From contig NZ_JAERSF010000004.1 of assembly GCF_016735615.1 (NCBI RefSeq), forward strand, positions 124,001 to 188,000: DNA of 64,000 bases. The letters run 5' to 3'. Origin of the DNA: Flavobacterium tagetis. Lineage in GTDB: Bacteria; Bacteroidota; Bacteroidia; Flavobacteriales; Flavobacteriaceae. The notes under the pieces were generated by a model. The model was not told the origin of the DNA and did no database searches. It saw only the letters and a list, made by a program, of their open reading frames with translations. Shown piece by piece: positions 1-9,171 of the stretch. Made by a program: the position numbers and the translations under genes. Every line of letters starts with the position of its first letter. The stretch's first letter is position 1.

Positions 1-1
1 T

Positions 2-595
2 AGAATTGAAGATTTTACTGATTCAGACTTGGTTTTTTATCCATTGCATTATGAGCCTGAGGCAGTTTTATTCTATATGGCTTATTTTTTTGATAATCAG
101 ATTTATGTCATCGAAAATTTATTAAAATGTCTAAATCAAAACCAAATTCTAGTTGTTAAAGAACACCCACAGCAGCTTGGAGTGCTATTAGAGAAACGGT
201 TTAGAGATATAAAAAAAAGATACCCTAATTTGATTTTTATTAAAGGAGAAGAGCCTACTGTAAAAATACTTAACAAATGCGATATTATCATCACTCTAGG
301 TAGCACTGCAGGTTTTGAAGCTTTAGCTCTAAATAAAAAAGTTGTTGTTTTGGGCAGGGTATTTTATGATTCATTTGAAGGGGTTAATGTCTGTAAATCA
401 TTTAGTGAATTGTATGATTTACTTAGAGGACGTGCAAAATTTCAGATTTCTAGTAATTTTGATTTGTTTGTAGCAAAGATGTTGAAATATGTCAAAGATG
501 GAAATCCGTTTCCACATAATGAATTATATAAAACTAGTAATATCAATTCAATCATAAGTGCTATCGAATATGAAATTGCTAATGAAAATAAATAA
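2..595 (+). CDS. Capsule polysaccharide biosynthesis (KpsC/KpsS-like) protein, 5' truncated
   Basis: The reading frame is open to the left edge of the window, so the N-terminus is missing and the in-frame TTG at 29 is probably internal. The visible C-terminal part has the PLHYEPEA motif, a KEHP motif and a GSTAGFEAL motif. These are typical of the Capsule_synth family (Pfam PF05159), which are GT-B-like enzymes that include Kdo transferases and other surface-sugar transferases. The gene overlaps the next by 14 bases and shares its strand with the whole locus. The donor sugar cannot be told from this fragment. Confidence 0.75.
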   Translation, partial: RIEDFTDSDLVFYPLHYEPEAVLFYMAYFFDNQIYVIENLLKCLNQNQILVVKEHPQQLGVLLEKRFRDIKKRYPNLIFIKGEEPTVKILNKCDIIITLGSTAGFEALALNKKVVVLGRVFYDSFEGVNVCKSFSELYDLLRGRAKFQISSNFDLFVAKMLKYVKDGNPFPHNELYKTSNINSIISAIEYEIANENK

Positions 596-1580
596 TTTAG
601 TTAATTTTATTCTTAATAAAATTAAATTGTATTCCTTTAAATTAAGTCTTAAAAGTAGTTTTATTGTAGGCAATAAGCCTCAATTTAAAAATACTTCTAG
701 AATAAATGTTTGGGGTAAAGAAGGAAAAATTATTATTGGAGATAACTTCTCAATGGGATTTAATTCTGAATTATACTCTTGGAATGATAATTTAATTATC
801 GGAAGAGAAACTTCCTTAAATGATAATTGTAAGATTTATGGTGAAGTTTCCATAGGAGCAAATTGTTTGTTTGCTTCAAATATTTTTATTTCGTCAGGGA
901 CGCATAATTTTTCTTATAACCCTTATTTGCCAATAAAGCAACAGGATAAATTGAAATCTATAAGCAAAGGAGTTCTCGTAGAAGATGATTGCTGGTTGGG
1001 ATTTGGTGTTGTTGTAATGCCAGGTGTTTATATTGGAAAAGGTGCAATTATTGGTTCAAATAGTGTTGTTACAAAAGATGTTTTCCCATATACCATAAAT
1101 GGTGGCGTACCTAGTCGTGAGATAGGTAAAAGGTTGGAATTTAATAATTCATATGATGAGATTAATTGCAATAAGGCTGAGCATTGGCCGTTCTTTTATA
1201 GAGGGTGTAATTATAATCAGTTTAATGATTTAAATACATTAGAAGATGGAATTGAGATAATTGATTCAACAGCTGTGTTTTTAGTTTCGCAGAATTTAAC
1301 AAACAAAATAAGAATAAAAGGTGTTGCTAATTGTAAAATAAAACTTAAGATATTTGTAAATAAGTATCATTTTGAAGAAGTTCAAGTTAATTCAGGTTAT
1401 TTTGATTTTAATTTAAGTTTAGTATTTCAGGAATTATATTGCTCTAATGTTTTTAATAGGCTTTCGAATGATATCATTAATAAGTTTGACGTAATAGTTG
1501 TAGAGACGCATATGTATGATGGAGAAGAATTTAATAAAAAGATATGGAAAGTCTTATCAATAGGATATAATGAAAATTAG
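582..1580 (+). CDS. Hexapeptide-repeat O-acetyltransferase with extra C-terminal domain
   Basis: The middle of this 332-residue protein is a left-handed beta-helix with repeated I-G-x-x-x hexapeptides, a likely catalytic His in SSGTHNF, and the closing VVTKDVFPYTINGGVPSREIG segment of the WbbJ/maltose-acetyltransferase group. It probably acetylates a sugar in the cytoplasm. About 130 residues follow the helix (from about residue 195) and match no family I recognise, whereas typical relatives stop near 200. ATG at 582 is preferred over GTG 558 and ATG 570 because it gives the shortest overlap with the upstream gene. Confidence 0.75.
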   Translation: MKINNLVNFILNKIKLYSFKLSLKSSFIVGNKPQFKNTSRINVWGKEGKIIIGDNFSMGFNSELYSWNDNLIIGRETSLNDNCKIYGEVSIGANCLFASNIFISSGTHNFSYNPYLPIKQQDKLKSISKGVLVEDDCWLGFGVVVMPGVYIGKGAIIGSNSVVTKDVFPYTINGGVPSREIGKRLEFNNSYDEINCNKAEHWPFFYRGCNYNQFNDLNTLEDGIEIIDSTAVFLVSQNLTNKIRIKGVANCKIKLKIFVNKYHFEEVQVNSGYFDFNLSLVFQELYCSNVFNRLSNDIINKFDVIVVETHMYDGEEFNKKIWKVLSIGYNEN

Positions 1581-2814
1581 AGAATTAATTGTAAACCCAC
1601 AGTTTAAATACATTTACATAACATTTTTAATAAGTGCAATTGGATTTCTAAAATCTTTTATATTATTAAATTTTTTTGATTTTGATAAGTTAGGAATAGT
1701 TGCTTTGGCTCAAACATTTACTTCAACAATAAGTTTAATGCAAATAGGAGTAGTAACAGGTGGGTATAGATTGTTTGCCTACAAAAGAGAAAGTGTTTTA
1801 AAAAAGATAAATGCTACGGTTCTGTTTTTTTTTCTTTTCCTTACTGCTTTACTTTGCACTTTAGGATGTTTTGTATGTTATTTTTTTGATATAGGTGTAA
1901 GTTTTTTATTTTGTCAGTTATTCATTTTAATTGGCATATTATCGTTATATTCTAATTGGGTTATATGTAAATTACTTGGAACTAAAAATATTAAGATTGT
2001 AAATAAAGCTCAAGCTGTATCAGCAATAATTTCTTTTTTAGTTACTTTATGTGCTTATTGGTTTGGGTTAACAGCGGTTTTAATAGCATTGTTTTTACAA
2101 CCTTTAATTATTATAATAGTTGCTTATTGGTTTTTACCAAGTATGATACCAACTATAAATTTTAAAAGTTTTAAGAAATATATTAAAAAGATCATTTGGC
2201 TAGGATTTATTCCTTACTTAACCTCTGCCTTGGCATTATTAAACTCTCAATTTGGAAGATGGCTAATAACATTTAGTTTAGGTACAGTTATTTTAGGTAA
2301 AACTTTCTTACCTGCTTTGTTTGTTGTTTTGGTAAGTGTTTTTCCAGGGGCTATTAGTAGTCTGTTTTTTCCTAAAATTATTGAAAATTTTGAGTTGAAT
2401 AAAAAAGAGAATTTACTTAAAACTTTGAAAAATTATTTCGCTATATTAATTATTTACTATCTTTTAATAATGATAGCAACTTTTTTATTGGCCAATAGTT
2501 TGATTAAAATTTTCTTGCCAAAACATATGGAATCTATCACTCTTATATATGCGGCATTGCCTTCAGTACTTTTTATTCATTTAAGTGGACCAGCAATATT
2601 TTTATTCAACGCTATGAAAAAGTTTAATAATATATTAATAGGGGGGCTAATTTCTGTTATTAGTTATTGTTCAATTTTGTCGCTGTATCTCTACTTCTCG
2701 AAACCACAATTAATTTGGTTTTTTATAATAGAGAGTATTAGTGCAGCTTTATTTTTTATATATAATACCTATTTTTTCATTAAATTAAATAAATCATTAG
2801 ATTATGCTAATTAA
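1570..2814 (+). CDS. Wzx-type polysaccharide flippase (MOP superfamily)
   Basis: This is a 414-residue, very hydrophobic protein with about 12 predicted membrane segments. Its length and charge pattern fit the Wzx/RfbX polysaccharide flippases. It would move undecaprenyl-diphosphate-linked repeat units across the inner membrane. It overlaps the genes on both sides by 11 bases, so translation is probably coupled. A run of six G (2641-2646) is unusual in this A+T-rich sequence. The family is confident from topology and context. The transported glycan is unknown. Confidence 0.75.
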   Translation: MKIRELIVNPQFKYIYITFLISAIGFLKSFILLNFFDFDKLGIVALAQTFTSTISLMQIGVVTGGYRLFAYKRESVLKKINATVLFFFLFLTALLCTLGCFVCYFFDIGVSFLFCQLFILIGILSLYSNWVICKLLGTKNIKIVNKAQAVSAIISFLVTLCAYWFGLTAVLIALFLQPLIIIIVAYWFLPSMIPTINFKSFKKYIKKIIWLGFIPYLTSALALLNSQFGRWLITFSLGTVILGKTFLPALFVVLVSVFPGAISSLFFPKIIENFELNKKENLLKTLKNYFAILIIYYLLIMIATFLLANSLIKIFLPKHMESITLIYAALPSVLFIHLSGPAIFLFNAMKKFNNILIGGLISVISYCSILSLYLYFSKPQLIWFFIIESISAALFFIYNTYFFIKLNKSLDYAN

Positions 2815-3694
2815 GTTTTTAAAAAAAGTGTCTTTTCGGGTTCATCGAAATGTACACAATGTTCAACTACGTGATGTTTTATGTGCTTTTTTTAAGGTAT
2901 TTTTACCTAAGATTACTATATCTACTGGAAATACCCCGCTTTCAATTGAATATAGTGAGCAAAAATTGTTAAACGATTTAAATGAAGATGGATTTGCTAA
3001 TTTAGGTGTTGTTCTATCAGATATTGAAATTAACTCTATTAAGAAAAAATTGGAAGGGCTAGAATGTTATGATACAAGTCAAGTGAATCCTACTCCTGTT
3101 AATCTTAGTAGTCCAGGAATTAATGTACAATTAGCTCACTATAAAAGAGAAGACTTAATAGAAATTGATGAAATTTTTGCAATTGCAAATGATTCAAGGG
3201 TATTGAATGTGGTTTCAAATTATCTTGGTGTTAAACCTACAATTTCAAATGTTAATTGTTGGTGGTCATTTGGAGATAGGGAATCTGCAAAAGATGCACA
3301 ATTTTATCATAGGGACTTAGATGACTATAAATTTGTTAAAATGTTCTTTTATTTAACAGATGTGGACGATAATAGTGGGCCACATATATATGTGAAGAAA
3401 TCTCATCGTATAAATAAATTATTGGAACTTAGAAGATTTAGCGATGAGGAAGTAGTAAATACATTTGATAATCAAAATATACTTGTACTAACAGAGCCTA
3501 AGGGCAGTTGTTTTATTGAAGATACGTATGGTATACACAAAGGGCAATTACCAGTTAAGGGTAATAGATTGTTATTGCAAATTCAATATTCTTATTTGCC
3601 TTTGCATGTTGAAAATTATAATCCTAAAAAATCAGATGTTCTAGAAAGAATGAAATTTGATAAGTACATCAATAGATTGTTATTTAATGATTAG
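2804..3694 (+). CDS. PhyH-like Fe(II)/2-oxoglutarate dioxygenase
   Basis: This 296-residue protein resembles the phytanoyl-CoA dioxygenase (PhyH, PF05721) family. The likely iron-binding facial triad is H169-x-D171 in the YHRDLDD motif plus distal H245 in GIHKG. R255 (GNRLLLQ) is a candidate 2-oxoglutarate-binding residue. Family members hydroxylate small molecules using O2 and 2-oxoglutarate. In a polysaccharide locus the substrate may be a sugar or lipid-linked sugar, but this is inference. It starts inside the wzx-like gene and ends 11 bases before the next ATG. Confidence 0.7.
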   Translation: MLIKFLKKVSFRVHRNVHNVQLRDVLCAFFKVFLPKITISTGNTPLSIEYSEQKLLNDLNEDGFANLGVVLSDIEINSIKKKLEGLECYDTSQVNPTPVNLSSPGINVQLAHYKREDLIEIDEIFAIANDSRVLNVVSNYLGVKPTISNVNCWWSFGDRESAKDAQFYHRDLDDYKFVKMFFYLTDVDDNSGPHIYVKKSHRINKLLELRRFSDEEVVNTFDNQNILVLTEPKGSCFIEDTYGIHKGQLPVKGNRLLLQIQYSYLPLHVENYNPKKSDVLERMKFDKYINRLLFND

Positions 3695-3705
3695 TGTATT
3701 ATAAT

Positions 3706-4308
3706 ATGTACTTTAGAGTTATAAATAAATTACAATCTAATCTTTTTCGAATATTTTACAAAAGATTTTTTAAATCTTTTGGAGAAAAATCCAATATTTT
3801 ATTTCCTCTTAATATAAATGGAATGAAGAATATCAGCATTGGAAAAGGAGTTAGTGTAGCTTATAAAACCTGGTTGGCCGCTGTACCGCATACAAATGAA
3901 GAAAAATGTGAGTTGGTAATAGGAAATGGATCTAGTATTGGAAATTTTAACCATATTTATGCAACTAAATCTATCATTATTGGAGAGAACGTTTTGACGG
4001 CCGACAAAGTTTATATTTCAGATAACCTTCATGAGTATGAGGATATAAATGTTCCAATAATTCATCAACACATAAGGCAAATAGGAACAGTTGTTATTGG
4101 TGATGGTACTTGGATTGGAGAGAATGTTTGTATTATAGGAGTAAAGATTGGAAAAAATTGTGTAATTGGAGCAAATTCAGTTGTAACAAAAGATATTCCA
4201 GATTATTGTGTGGTAGTTGGATCACCATCTTACGTAATTAAAAGATTTTGTTTTGATACAAATGAATGGAGGAAAACCAATAAAATGGGAGATTTTATAA
4301 TATCATAG
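3706..4308 (+). CDS. Hexapeptide-repeat acetyltransferase, cassette copy 1
   Basis: This 200-residue protein has IGxx hexapeptide repeats, SDNLHEYED containing the likely catalytic His, and the closing IGANSVVTKDIPDYCVVVGSP stretch typical of WbbJ/WcaF-like acyltransferases. It probably adds an acetyl group to a sugar. ATG 3706 is preferred over the in-frame GTG at 3694, which touches the upstream stop. Its C-terminus (VIKRF-F-N-W) matches the acetyltransferase at 8582. Both precede an epimerase and a CgeB-like gene, so this is the first gene of a duplicated cassette. Confidence 0.8.
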   Translation: MYFRVINKLQSNLFRIFYKRFFKSFGEKSNILFPLNINGMKNISIGKGVSVAYKTWLAAVPHTNEEKCELVIGNGSSIGNFNHIYATKSIIIGENVLTADKVYISDNLHEYEDINVPIIHQHIRQIGTVVIGDGTWIGENVCIIGVKIGKNCVIGANSVVTKDIPDYCVVVGSPSYVIKRFCFDTNEWRKTNKMGDFIIS

Positions 4309-4317
4309 ATTAGAAAA

Positions 4318-5457
4318 ATGAAGAATATATTGATTACGGGCGGGGCGGGTTTTATCGGATCAAATTTAGCTTTGGTATTGGTTGAAAAAGGATATAATGT
4401 CACGGTTTTAGATAATTTGTCACCACAAATTCATGGCGAGGATGCTTATAATAATTCATTTTTATTTTCAAGAATTAAGAATCAAGTCGAATTTATTAAA
4501 GGATGTGTAACTTCAAAAGAGGATTGGATCCGGTCTATTAAAAGTCAAGATGTTATAGTTCATTTAGCAGCAGAAACAGGTACGGGTCAATCGATGTATG
4601 AAATCGAAAAGTATACTAGTGTAAATATTGGAGGTACTGCCATAATGCTTGATTTGTTAGCTAATACTTCACATAGTGTAAAAAAGGTGGTAATTGCATC
4701 CTCTCGTTCTATTTATGGTGAAGGTAAGTATTGGTCTAGCGAATTGAATAATGTAGTTTACCCTAAACACAGGACGGATGAATTCATGGCTATTAAAGAT
4801 TTTGAAGTTAAGATCGATGGCTTATCAAGCCCATTGGAGTTAGTTGCTACAGACGAAGATTCAAAAATTCATCCTTCTTCTGTTTATGGTATTACAAAAC
4901 AAAATCAAGAGCAAATGATTATGACTGTTTGCCCTACTATTGGTATTTCTCCAGTTGCTTTTAGATATCAAAATGTTTATGGACCAGGACAATCGTTATC
5001 TAATCCTTATACAGGAATCTTATCAATTTTTTCAACTCTGATAAGGAATGGAAAAGAAATTAACATTTTTGAAGATGGAAAAGAATCAAGAGATTTTGTT
5101 TTTATAGATGATGTTGTAGATGCAACAATTCTTGGAATTGAAAAAGAAGAAGCAAATGGACACGTTTTTAATGTTGGTACAGGAGAAGCTATAGATGTAA
5201 TTACTGTTGCAAATGAATTAATTAAGAATTATAAAATTAATACAGAGGTAATTATATCTGGTAATTATCGCTTAGGAGATATACGTCATAACTTTGCAGA
5301 TTTGACTAAAATAAAAAAAATACTTGGCTTTAGTCCAATTTATAATTTTGAAAAAGGAATCAAAAAATTTACAGAATGGGTGTTGACTCAGGATCTTATA
5401 GAAAGTAAATATGATGTTTCGATTTCAGAAATGAAAAACAAAGGATTATTTAAGTAA
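4318..5457 (+). CDS. Extended SDR, dTDP-L-rhamnose 4-epimerase-like, cassette copy 1
   Basis: This 379-residue NAD-dependent sugar epimerase/dehydratase has the Rossmann motif G8-x-x-G11-x-x-G14 and the catalytic set S128/S129, Y190 and K194. The LDNLSPQIHG and SRSIYGEGKY segments resemble WbiB-type dTDP-L-rhamnose 4-epimerases, which make dTDP-6-deoxy-L-talose. The rmlCDA genes downstream could supply the substrate. The related SDR at 9172 shares a 35-base identical stretch (4897-4931 versus 9745-9779). The sugar assignment is inference. The fold and catalytic residues are clear. Confidence 0.75.
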   Translation: MKNILITGGAGFIGSNLALVLVEKGYNVTVLDNLSPQIHGEDAYNNSFLFSRIKNQVEFIKGCVTSKEDWIRSIKSQDVIVHLAAETGTGQSMYEIEKYTSVNIGGTAIMLDLLANTSHSVKKVVIASSRSIYGEGKYWSSELNNVVYPKHRTDEFMAIKDFEVKIDGLSSPLELVATDEDSKIHPSSVYGITKQNQEQMIMTVCPTIGISPVAFRYQNVYGPGQSLSNPYTGILSIFSTLIRNGKEINIFEDGKESRDFVFIDDVVDATILGIEKEEANGHVFNVGTGEAIDVITVANELIKNYKINTEVIISGNYRLGDIRHNFADLTKIKKILGFSPIYNFEKGIKKFTEWVLTQDLIESKYDVSISEMKNKGLFK

Positions 5458-5463
5458 TTTGTG

Positions 5464-6447
5464 ATGAATTTAGATTTAAGAGATAAAAAAATATTATTTA
5501 TTGGGCCTGTATTTTATGATTATCATAGTATTATACAAAAGCATTTAGAGAATTTAGGAGCAAAAGTCTTTTTTTTTCCAGAAAGAGATTATTCTATAAA
5601 ATTTACTGTTGTCAATAATTTATTTAATAAAAAATTAGATAAATTACAGGAGAAGCACTATGATAGTATACTAGAAAGTTCAAAAGAAATATCCTTCGAT
5701 TTCTTATTTGTAATAAGAGGATATAAAATGACAAAATTTTTTTTGGAAACATTTAAAAAAAGAAATGCTAGAGCCCAAACCATAATGTACCAATGGGATT
5801 CAGATAATAATAATAAATTTTTACATTTAATTTCAAGCTTTAACAAAGTACTTTCTTTTGACAGACAAGATGCATTAAATAATAATTTAATCTATTTACC
5901 TCTTTTTTACACTAATGATATAGAGAATATAAAAAACACATTAGTCGATAATAAATATGATGTTTTATATTTTGGTTATTTTATAAGAGAGAGATACGAT
6001 ATGATGTTAAAGGTTATTGATTTTGCTAATAAAAATGATCTTGTATTAAAAACATTTTTATATGTTCCGTTTTCGGTTTATATTAAAGAACTATTAAAAG
6101 GGAATAAAATTGATTTTAAATTAATAAATTTTAATCCATTATGTAGAGCTGATTATCTTGATTTATTATCTAAATCAAAAGCTATTGTCGACACAAGTAG
6201 TTTAACTCAATCAGGTTTGTCAATGCGAGTCATTGAGACTATTGGCGCAGGTAAAAAGCTAATAACTTCAAATAAAAATATAGCTCTCGAAAATTTTTAT
6301 AATTCTCAACAAGTTTATATCTATGAATCTGAACTAGTGGATACAATTCTCCCTTTTTTGAATTCAGATTTATTTTCTATAGATAGTAACCTTTCTTTGA
6401 AAAATTGGATCTGTAAAATCTTTGAAACTGATAATCAAAAAGAATAA
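5464..6447 (+). CDS. CgeB-like glycosyltransferase, cassette copy 1
   Basis: This protein of about 327 residues resembles the CgeB/Glyco_trans_1_2 group of GT-B proteins. It has an N-terminal Rossmann-like half (LFIGPVFYDYHS), a central YQWDSDNN segment and a C-terminal MRVIETIGAGKKLITSN donor-site segment. It probably adds one sugar to a lipid-linked chain. The in-frame GTG at 5461 lies directly before ATG 5464, and the ATG is chosen. The 10302 protein is a clear paralogue with MRTFETIGAKRKMITTN at the matching place. A gap of 110 bases follows. Confidence 0.7.
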   Translation: MNLDLRDKKILFIGPVFYDYHSIIQKHLENLGAKVFFFPERDYSIKFTVVNNLFNKKLDKLQEKHYDSILESSKEISFDFLFVIRGYKMTKFFLETFKKRNARAQTIMYQWDSDNNNKFLHLISSFNKVLSFDRQDALNNNLIYLPLFYTNDIENIKNTLVDNKYDVLYFGYFIRERYDMMLKVIDFANKNDLVLKTFLYVPFSVYIKELLKGNKIDFKLINFNPLCRADYLDLLSKSKAIVDTSSLTQSGLSMRVIETIGAGKKLITSNKNIALENFYNSQQVYIYESELVDTILPFLNSDLFSIDSNLSLKNWICKIFETDNQKE

Positions 6448-6557
6448 GTGAAATTTTTTTAATAAACATTTGAAATCACATGTTTTATATTTAAAGCCTA
6501 AAAATTTTTGCCTAAATTTTATCAAATAGAGTAAAGATTTTTAAAGATCATTTTTTT

Positions 6558-7784
6558 ATGCTTAATGTACAATCATTAATAAATACTATCCTTGTTTTAT
6601 TCCTAATATTAATGAGTGGATCAATGCTACATGTTGGTTTTATTATACCAACATATATTTGTTTTCTATCAATTGTATTGTGTAGTATTGTGAGAATAAA
6701 AGTTTATAATAAAAAAAAAATAGAATTAACTTTAATTGGTTTTTCTGCTTTTGTAATAGTGCTTCTCATTAACTTTATATTCTCTGCAAGTACTAGTTTT
6801 GGGAACTATGGGACGGTTATTTCGCTTGGATTATTAACTTTCTTGGTTATTTTTTACTTTGTATCAAAAAATGTTGATTTTAAATATTATTTATACAGAG
6901 TTTTAAAGTTTATATTGATTCTTTCATTAATAGGATTTGTACTTTCTATTTTTAGATTAGGAACAAGCACTCAAATAGGAGATGGATTTAAAACAATAAC
7001 AATAGGTTATGTTTTTTATTACTATTGGGATCAAGCGATTGGTCCAATAATTTTTTATAGAAATCAAGGTATTTTTTGGGAGCCAGGAATTTTAGCCGTA
7101 TATGCAAACATTTTTCTTTTTTTGTCTCTTTTTGTTTATAAAAATAAAAAAAATGTATGGTTAGCAGTTTTATGCGTTTTGACTACTTTTTCTACAACTG
7201 GGTTCTTTATTTTATTAATACAGTTGGCAGTCTTTTTAAAAAAAAATAAGTTAGGTTTTTTGAAAAAAATATTTTTATCATTTGGAGTCGTTTTTGTAGT
7301 TTTAATTTTATTTTTGTCTTTTTCTGATAAAAAAAACTCTGCCGAAGATGAAGCTGTTTCGTCCTATGGGATGCGTTCTTTCGATCTCTATTCAGGGTTT
7401 ATGGTTGCGATTTCAAATCCTATGGTAGGGGTTGGATTAAATAAAGAAGCTTTTTTTAAAGAACGTAATAAATTTATACCAGCAGAGATAAGTGAGATTT
7501 TTGAAGTGATTGAAGAACGAGGAAATTCAAATTCAATAATGCAACTTTTTTATACTATGGGTTTGGTAATAGCTTTTCTAACTCTTTACATGTTATACAA
7601 ACAAAGTTTTTTCGAAGAACAAAGAGGTTTATTTTTTGTAATAATGGTAATAAGTCTTTCATCGGAGCCTTTATTACTCTCTCCTTTTTTTATGTTTTTT
7701 GTTTTTTCTGTTGTTTTATTTAAAGAAAATGCTATAAATGATGCAATGAATAATGATTTATTAATGATTACTGACAAAAAATAA
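6558..7784 (+). CDS. Wzy-type O-antigen/polysaccharide polymerase
   Basis: This 408-residue protein has about 10-12 membrane segments, a large loop after residue 150 containing a FYRNQGIFWEPG motif, and a conserved-looking NPMVGVGLN near residue 285. These are features of the Wzy_C/O-antigen ligase superfamily. It would polymerise lipid-linked repeat units in the periplasm. A ten-A run at 6711-6720 lies inside the coding sequence. The stop overlaps the next ATG (TAATG). Polymerase and ligase cannot be told apart by eye. The nearby flippase favours polymerase. Confidence 0.75.
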   Translation: MLNVQSLINTILVLFLILMSGSMLHVGFIIPTYICFLSIVLCSIVRIKVYNKKKIELTLIGFSAFVIVLLINFIFSASTSFGNYGTVISLGLLTFLVIFYFVSKNVDFKYYLYRVLKFILILSLIGFVLSIFRLGTSTQIGDGFKTITIGYVFYYYWDQAIGPIIFYRNQGIFWEPGILAVYANIFLFLSLFVYKNKKNVWLAVLCVLTTFSTTGFFILLIQLAVFLKKNKLGFLKKIFLSFGVVFVVLILFLSFSDKKNSAEDEAVSSYGMRSFDLYSGFMVAISNPMVGVGLNKEAFFKERNKFIPAEISEIFEVIEERGNSNSIMQLFYTMGLVIAFLTLYMLYKQSFFEEQRGLFFVIMVISLSSEPLLLSPFFMFFVFSVVLFKENAINDAMNNDLLMITDKK

Positions 7785-8578
7785 TGAAGATTTCTGTGGT
7801 TATACCAATGTACAATTCTAGTCGTACAATTTTAAAAACATTAGATTCGATAAAAAATCAAACAGTGCTTCCTTTCGAAATAATAGTAATTGATGATGGA
7901 AGTGCAGATAATTCCTCAATTATAGTTGAAGACTATATAAAAGCACATTCTGATTTAAAAATTAAGTTATTTAAAAAAAATAATGGAGGGGTTTCAACAG
8001 CTAGAAATAGAGGTATCAAAGAGGCAAAAGGAAATTGGATAGCCTTATTAGATAGTGATGATGAGTGGTTACCAAATAAATTAGAAAGACAAATTAATAT
8101 CCTTGAGACAAATCCTAATATTGATTTTCTAGCGACAAACAGAAATGGAGAACATTTTAGCAAAATTTTATGGAAGAATCTAAAACATTTGACCAGGATA
8201 TCTCCTAAGGTTTTACTGGTTAAAAATTTTTTTTCACCTCCAACCGTTATTTTTAGAACTGATATAGTTTCCAAAATTGGCTATTTTGATGAAAAACAAA
8301 GATATGCAGAAGAGGGTAATTATTTTATAAGAATTGCCAAGGAGTATAATTGTTATCTATTAAATGAAAGTTTAGTCATGACAGGTAGTGGGAAATCACA
8401 TTATGGTGATTCTGGACTTTCTGGAAATCTAAAAGAAATGGAAAAAGGAGAACTGAAAAATATAAAAGATGCCTTAAATTTTAAAATCATTAATAAAATT
8501 GAATATTTATTTCTTGTATGTTTTTCCATTTTGAAATTTATAAGAAGAATATTAATCGTTAAGTTAAGGGGAAAGTAG
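7784..8578 (+). CDS. GT2 family glycosyltransferase
   Basis: This 264-residue protein has a canonical GT-A fold start (SVVIPMYNSSRTI), the IVIDDGSADNS nucleotide-binding motif and the D-S-D metal site at residues 90-92 (LLDSDDEW). It is an inverting family-2 transferase that acts on the cytoplasmic face of the membrane. It overlaps the polymerase stop in a TAATG junction and sits between the two copies of the duplicated cassette. The sugar is not predictable from sequence alone. Confidence 0.85.
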   Translation: MKISVVIPMYNSSRTILKTLDSIKNQTVLPFEIIVIDDGSADNSSIIVEDYIKAHSDLKIKLFKKNNGGVSTARNRGIKEAKGNWIALLDSDDEWLPNKLERQINILETNPNIDFLATNRNGEHFSKILWKNLKHLTRISPKVLLVKNFFSPPTVIFRTDIVSKIGYFDEKQRYAEEGNYFIRIAKEYNCYLLNESLVMTGSGKSHYGDSGLSGNLKEMEKGELKNIKDALNFKIINKIEYLFLVCFSILKFIRRILIVKLRGK

Positions 8579-8581
8579 ATC

Positions 8582-9169
8582 ATGATAAAAAAATATGGTT
8601 TAATAGGCGTAGTAAAACTTATAATATCTTACTTATATACGAAAGTTTTTTTTAGCCAAGCTAGATTAATTAGGTTACCTTTTGATGTTAGAAATAGATC
8701 TGCTATACATTTTGGAAAAAATTTTACAACAGGTTTCAACTGTCGAATTGAAGCATATCCTAAACACTGTGGTAAAGTTTTAATTATTGGCGATAATGTT
8801 CAAATAAATGATTACGTGCATATTACTGCTATGGAAAATGTTACTATAGGTAATAATGTTCTTATGGCAAGTAAAATTTATATTTCAGATTGTTCGCATG
8901 GAAGTTATTCAGGAGACAGTAGCGATAGTAGTCCTAATTTGATGCCAGTAGAAAGGCCGTTGTTTTCTAAACCTGTACGTATAGAAGACAATGTGTGGCT
9001 TGGCGAATTTGTTTCAGTTTTGCCAGGAACAACAATTGGTAAGGGCACAATTGTTGGAGCAAATTCGGTAGTTTCAAAAAGTTTGCCAGATTATGTAATT
9101 GCGGTAGGCTCACCCGCAAAACCAATTAAGAGATTTAATTTTGAAATTAATAAATGGGAAAAAATATAA
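8582..9169 (+). CDS. Hexapeptide-repeat acetyltransferase, cassette copy 2
   Basis: This 195-residue WbbJ-like acyltransferase has IGxN hexapeptide turns, a likely catalytic His in SDCSHGSYSG and the closing IVGANSVVSKSLPDYVIAVGSP stretch. The end (PIKRFNFEINKW) parallels the 3706 protein. It is followed by an epimerase and a CgeB-like gene in the same order as at 3706-6447. It probably O- or N-acetylates a sugar of the same or a similar repeat unit. The loop with SGDSSDSSPN is longer than in copy 1. Confidence 0.8.
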   Translation: MIKKYGLIGVVKLIISYLYTKVFFSQARLIRLPFDVRNRSAIHFGKNFTTGFNCRIEAYPKHCGKVLIIGDNVQINDYVHITAMENVTIGNNVLMASKIYISDCSHGSYSGDSSDSSPNLMPVERPLFSKPVRIEDNVWLGEFVSVLPGTTIGKGTIVGANSVVSKSLPDYVIAVGSPAKPIKRFNFEINKWEKI

Positions 9170-9171
9170 CA

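Noticed and set aside
4318..5457. Assignment of the epimerase-like SDR as RmlB
   Set aside because: It lacks the RmlB pattern after the Rossmann start and instead has the LDNL-x-x-QIHG and IYGEGKY segments of rhamnose 4-epimerase-like proteins. The same holds for its paralogue at 9172.
7933..8274. 113-residue open frame on the minus strand inside the GT2 gene
   Set aside because: It lies wholly antisense to a clear glycosyltransferase gene and its composition looks like a translated reverse strand. No start signal or known motif is present.
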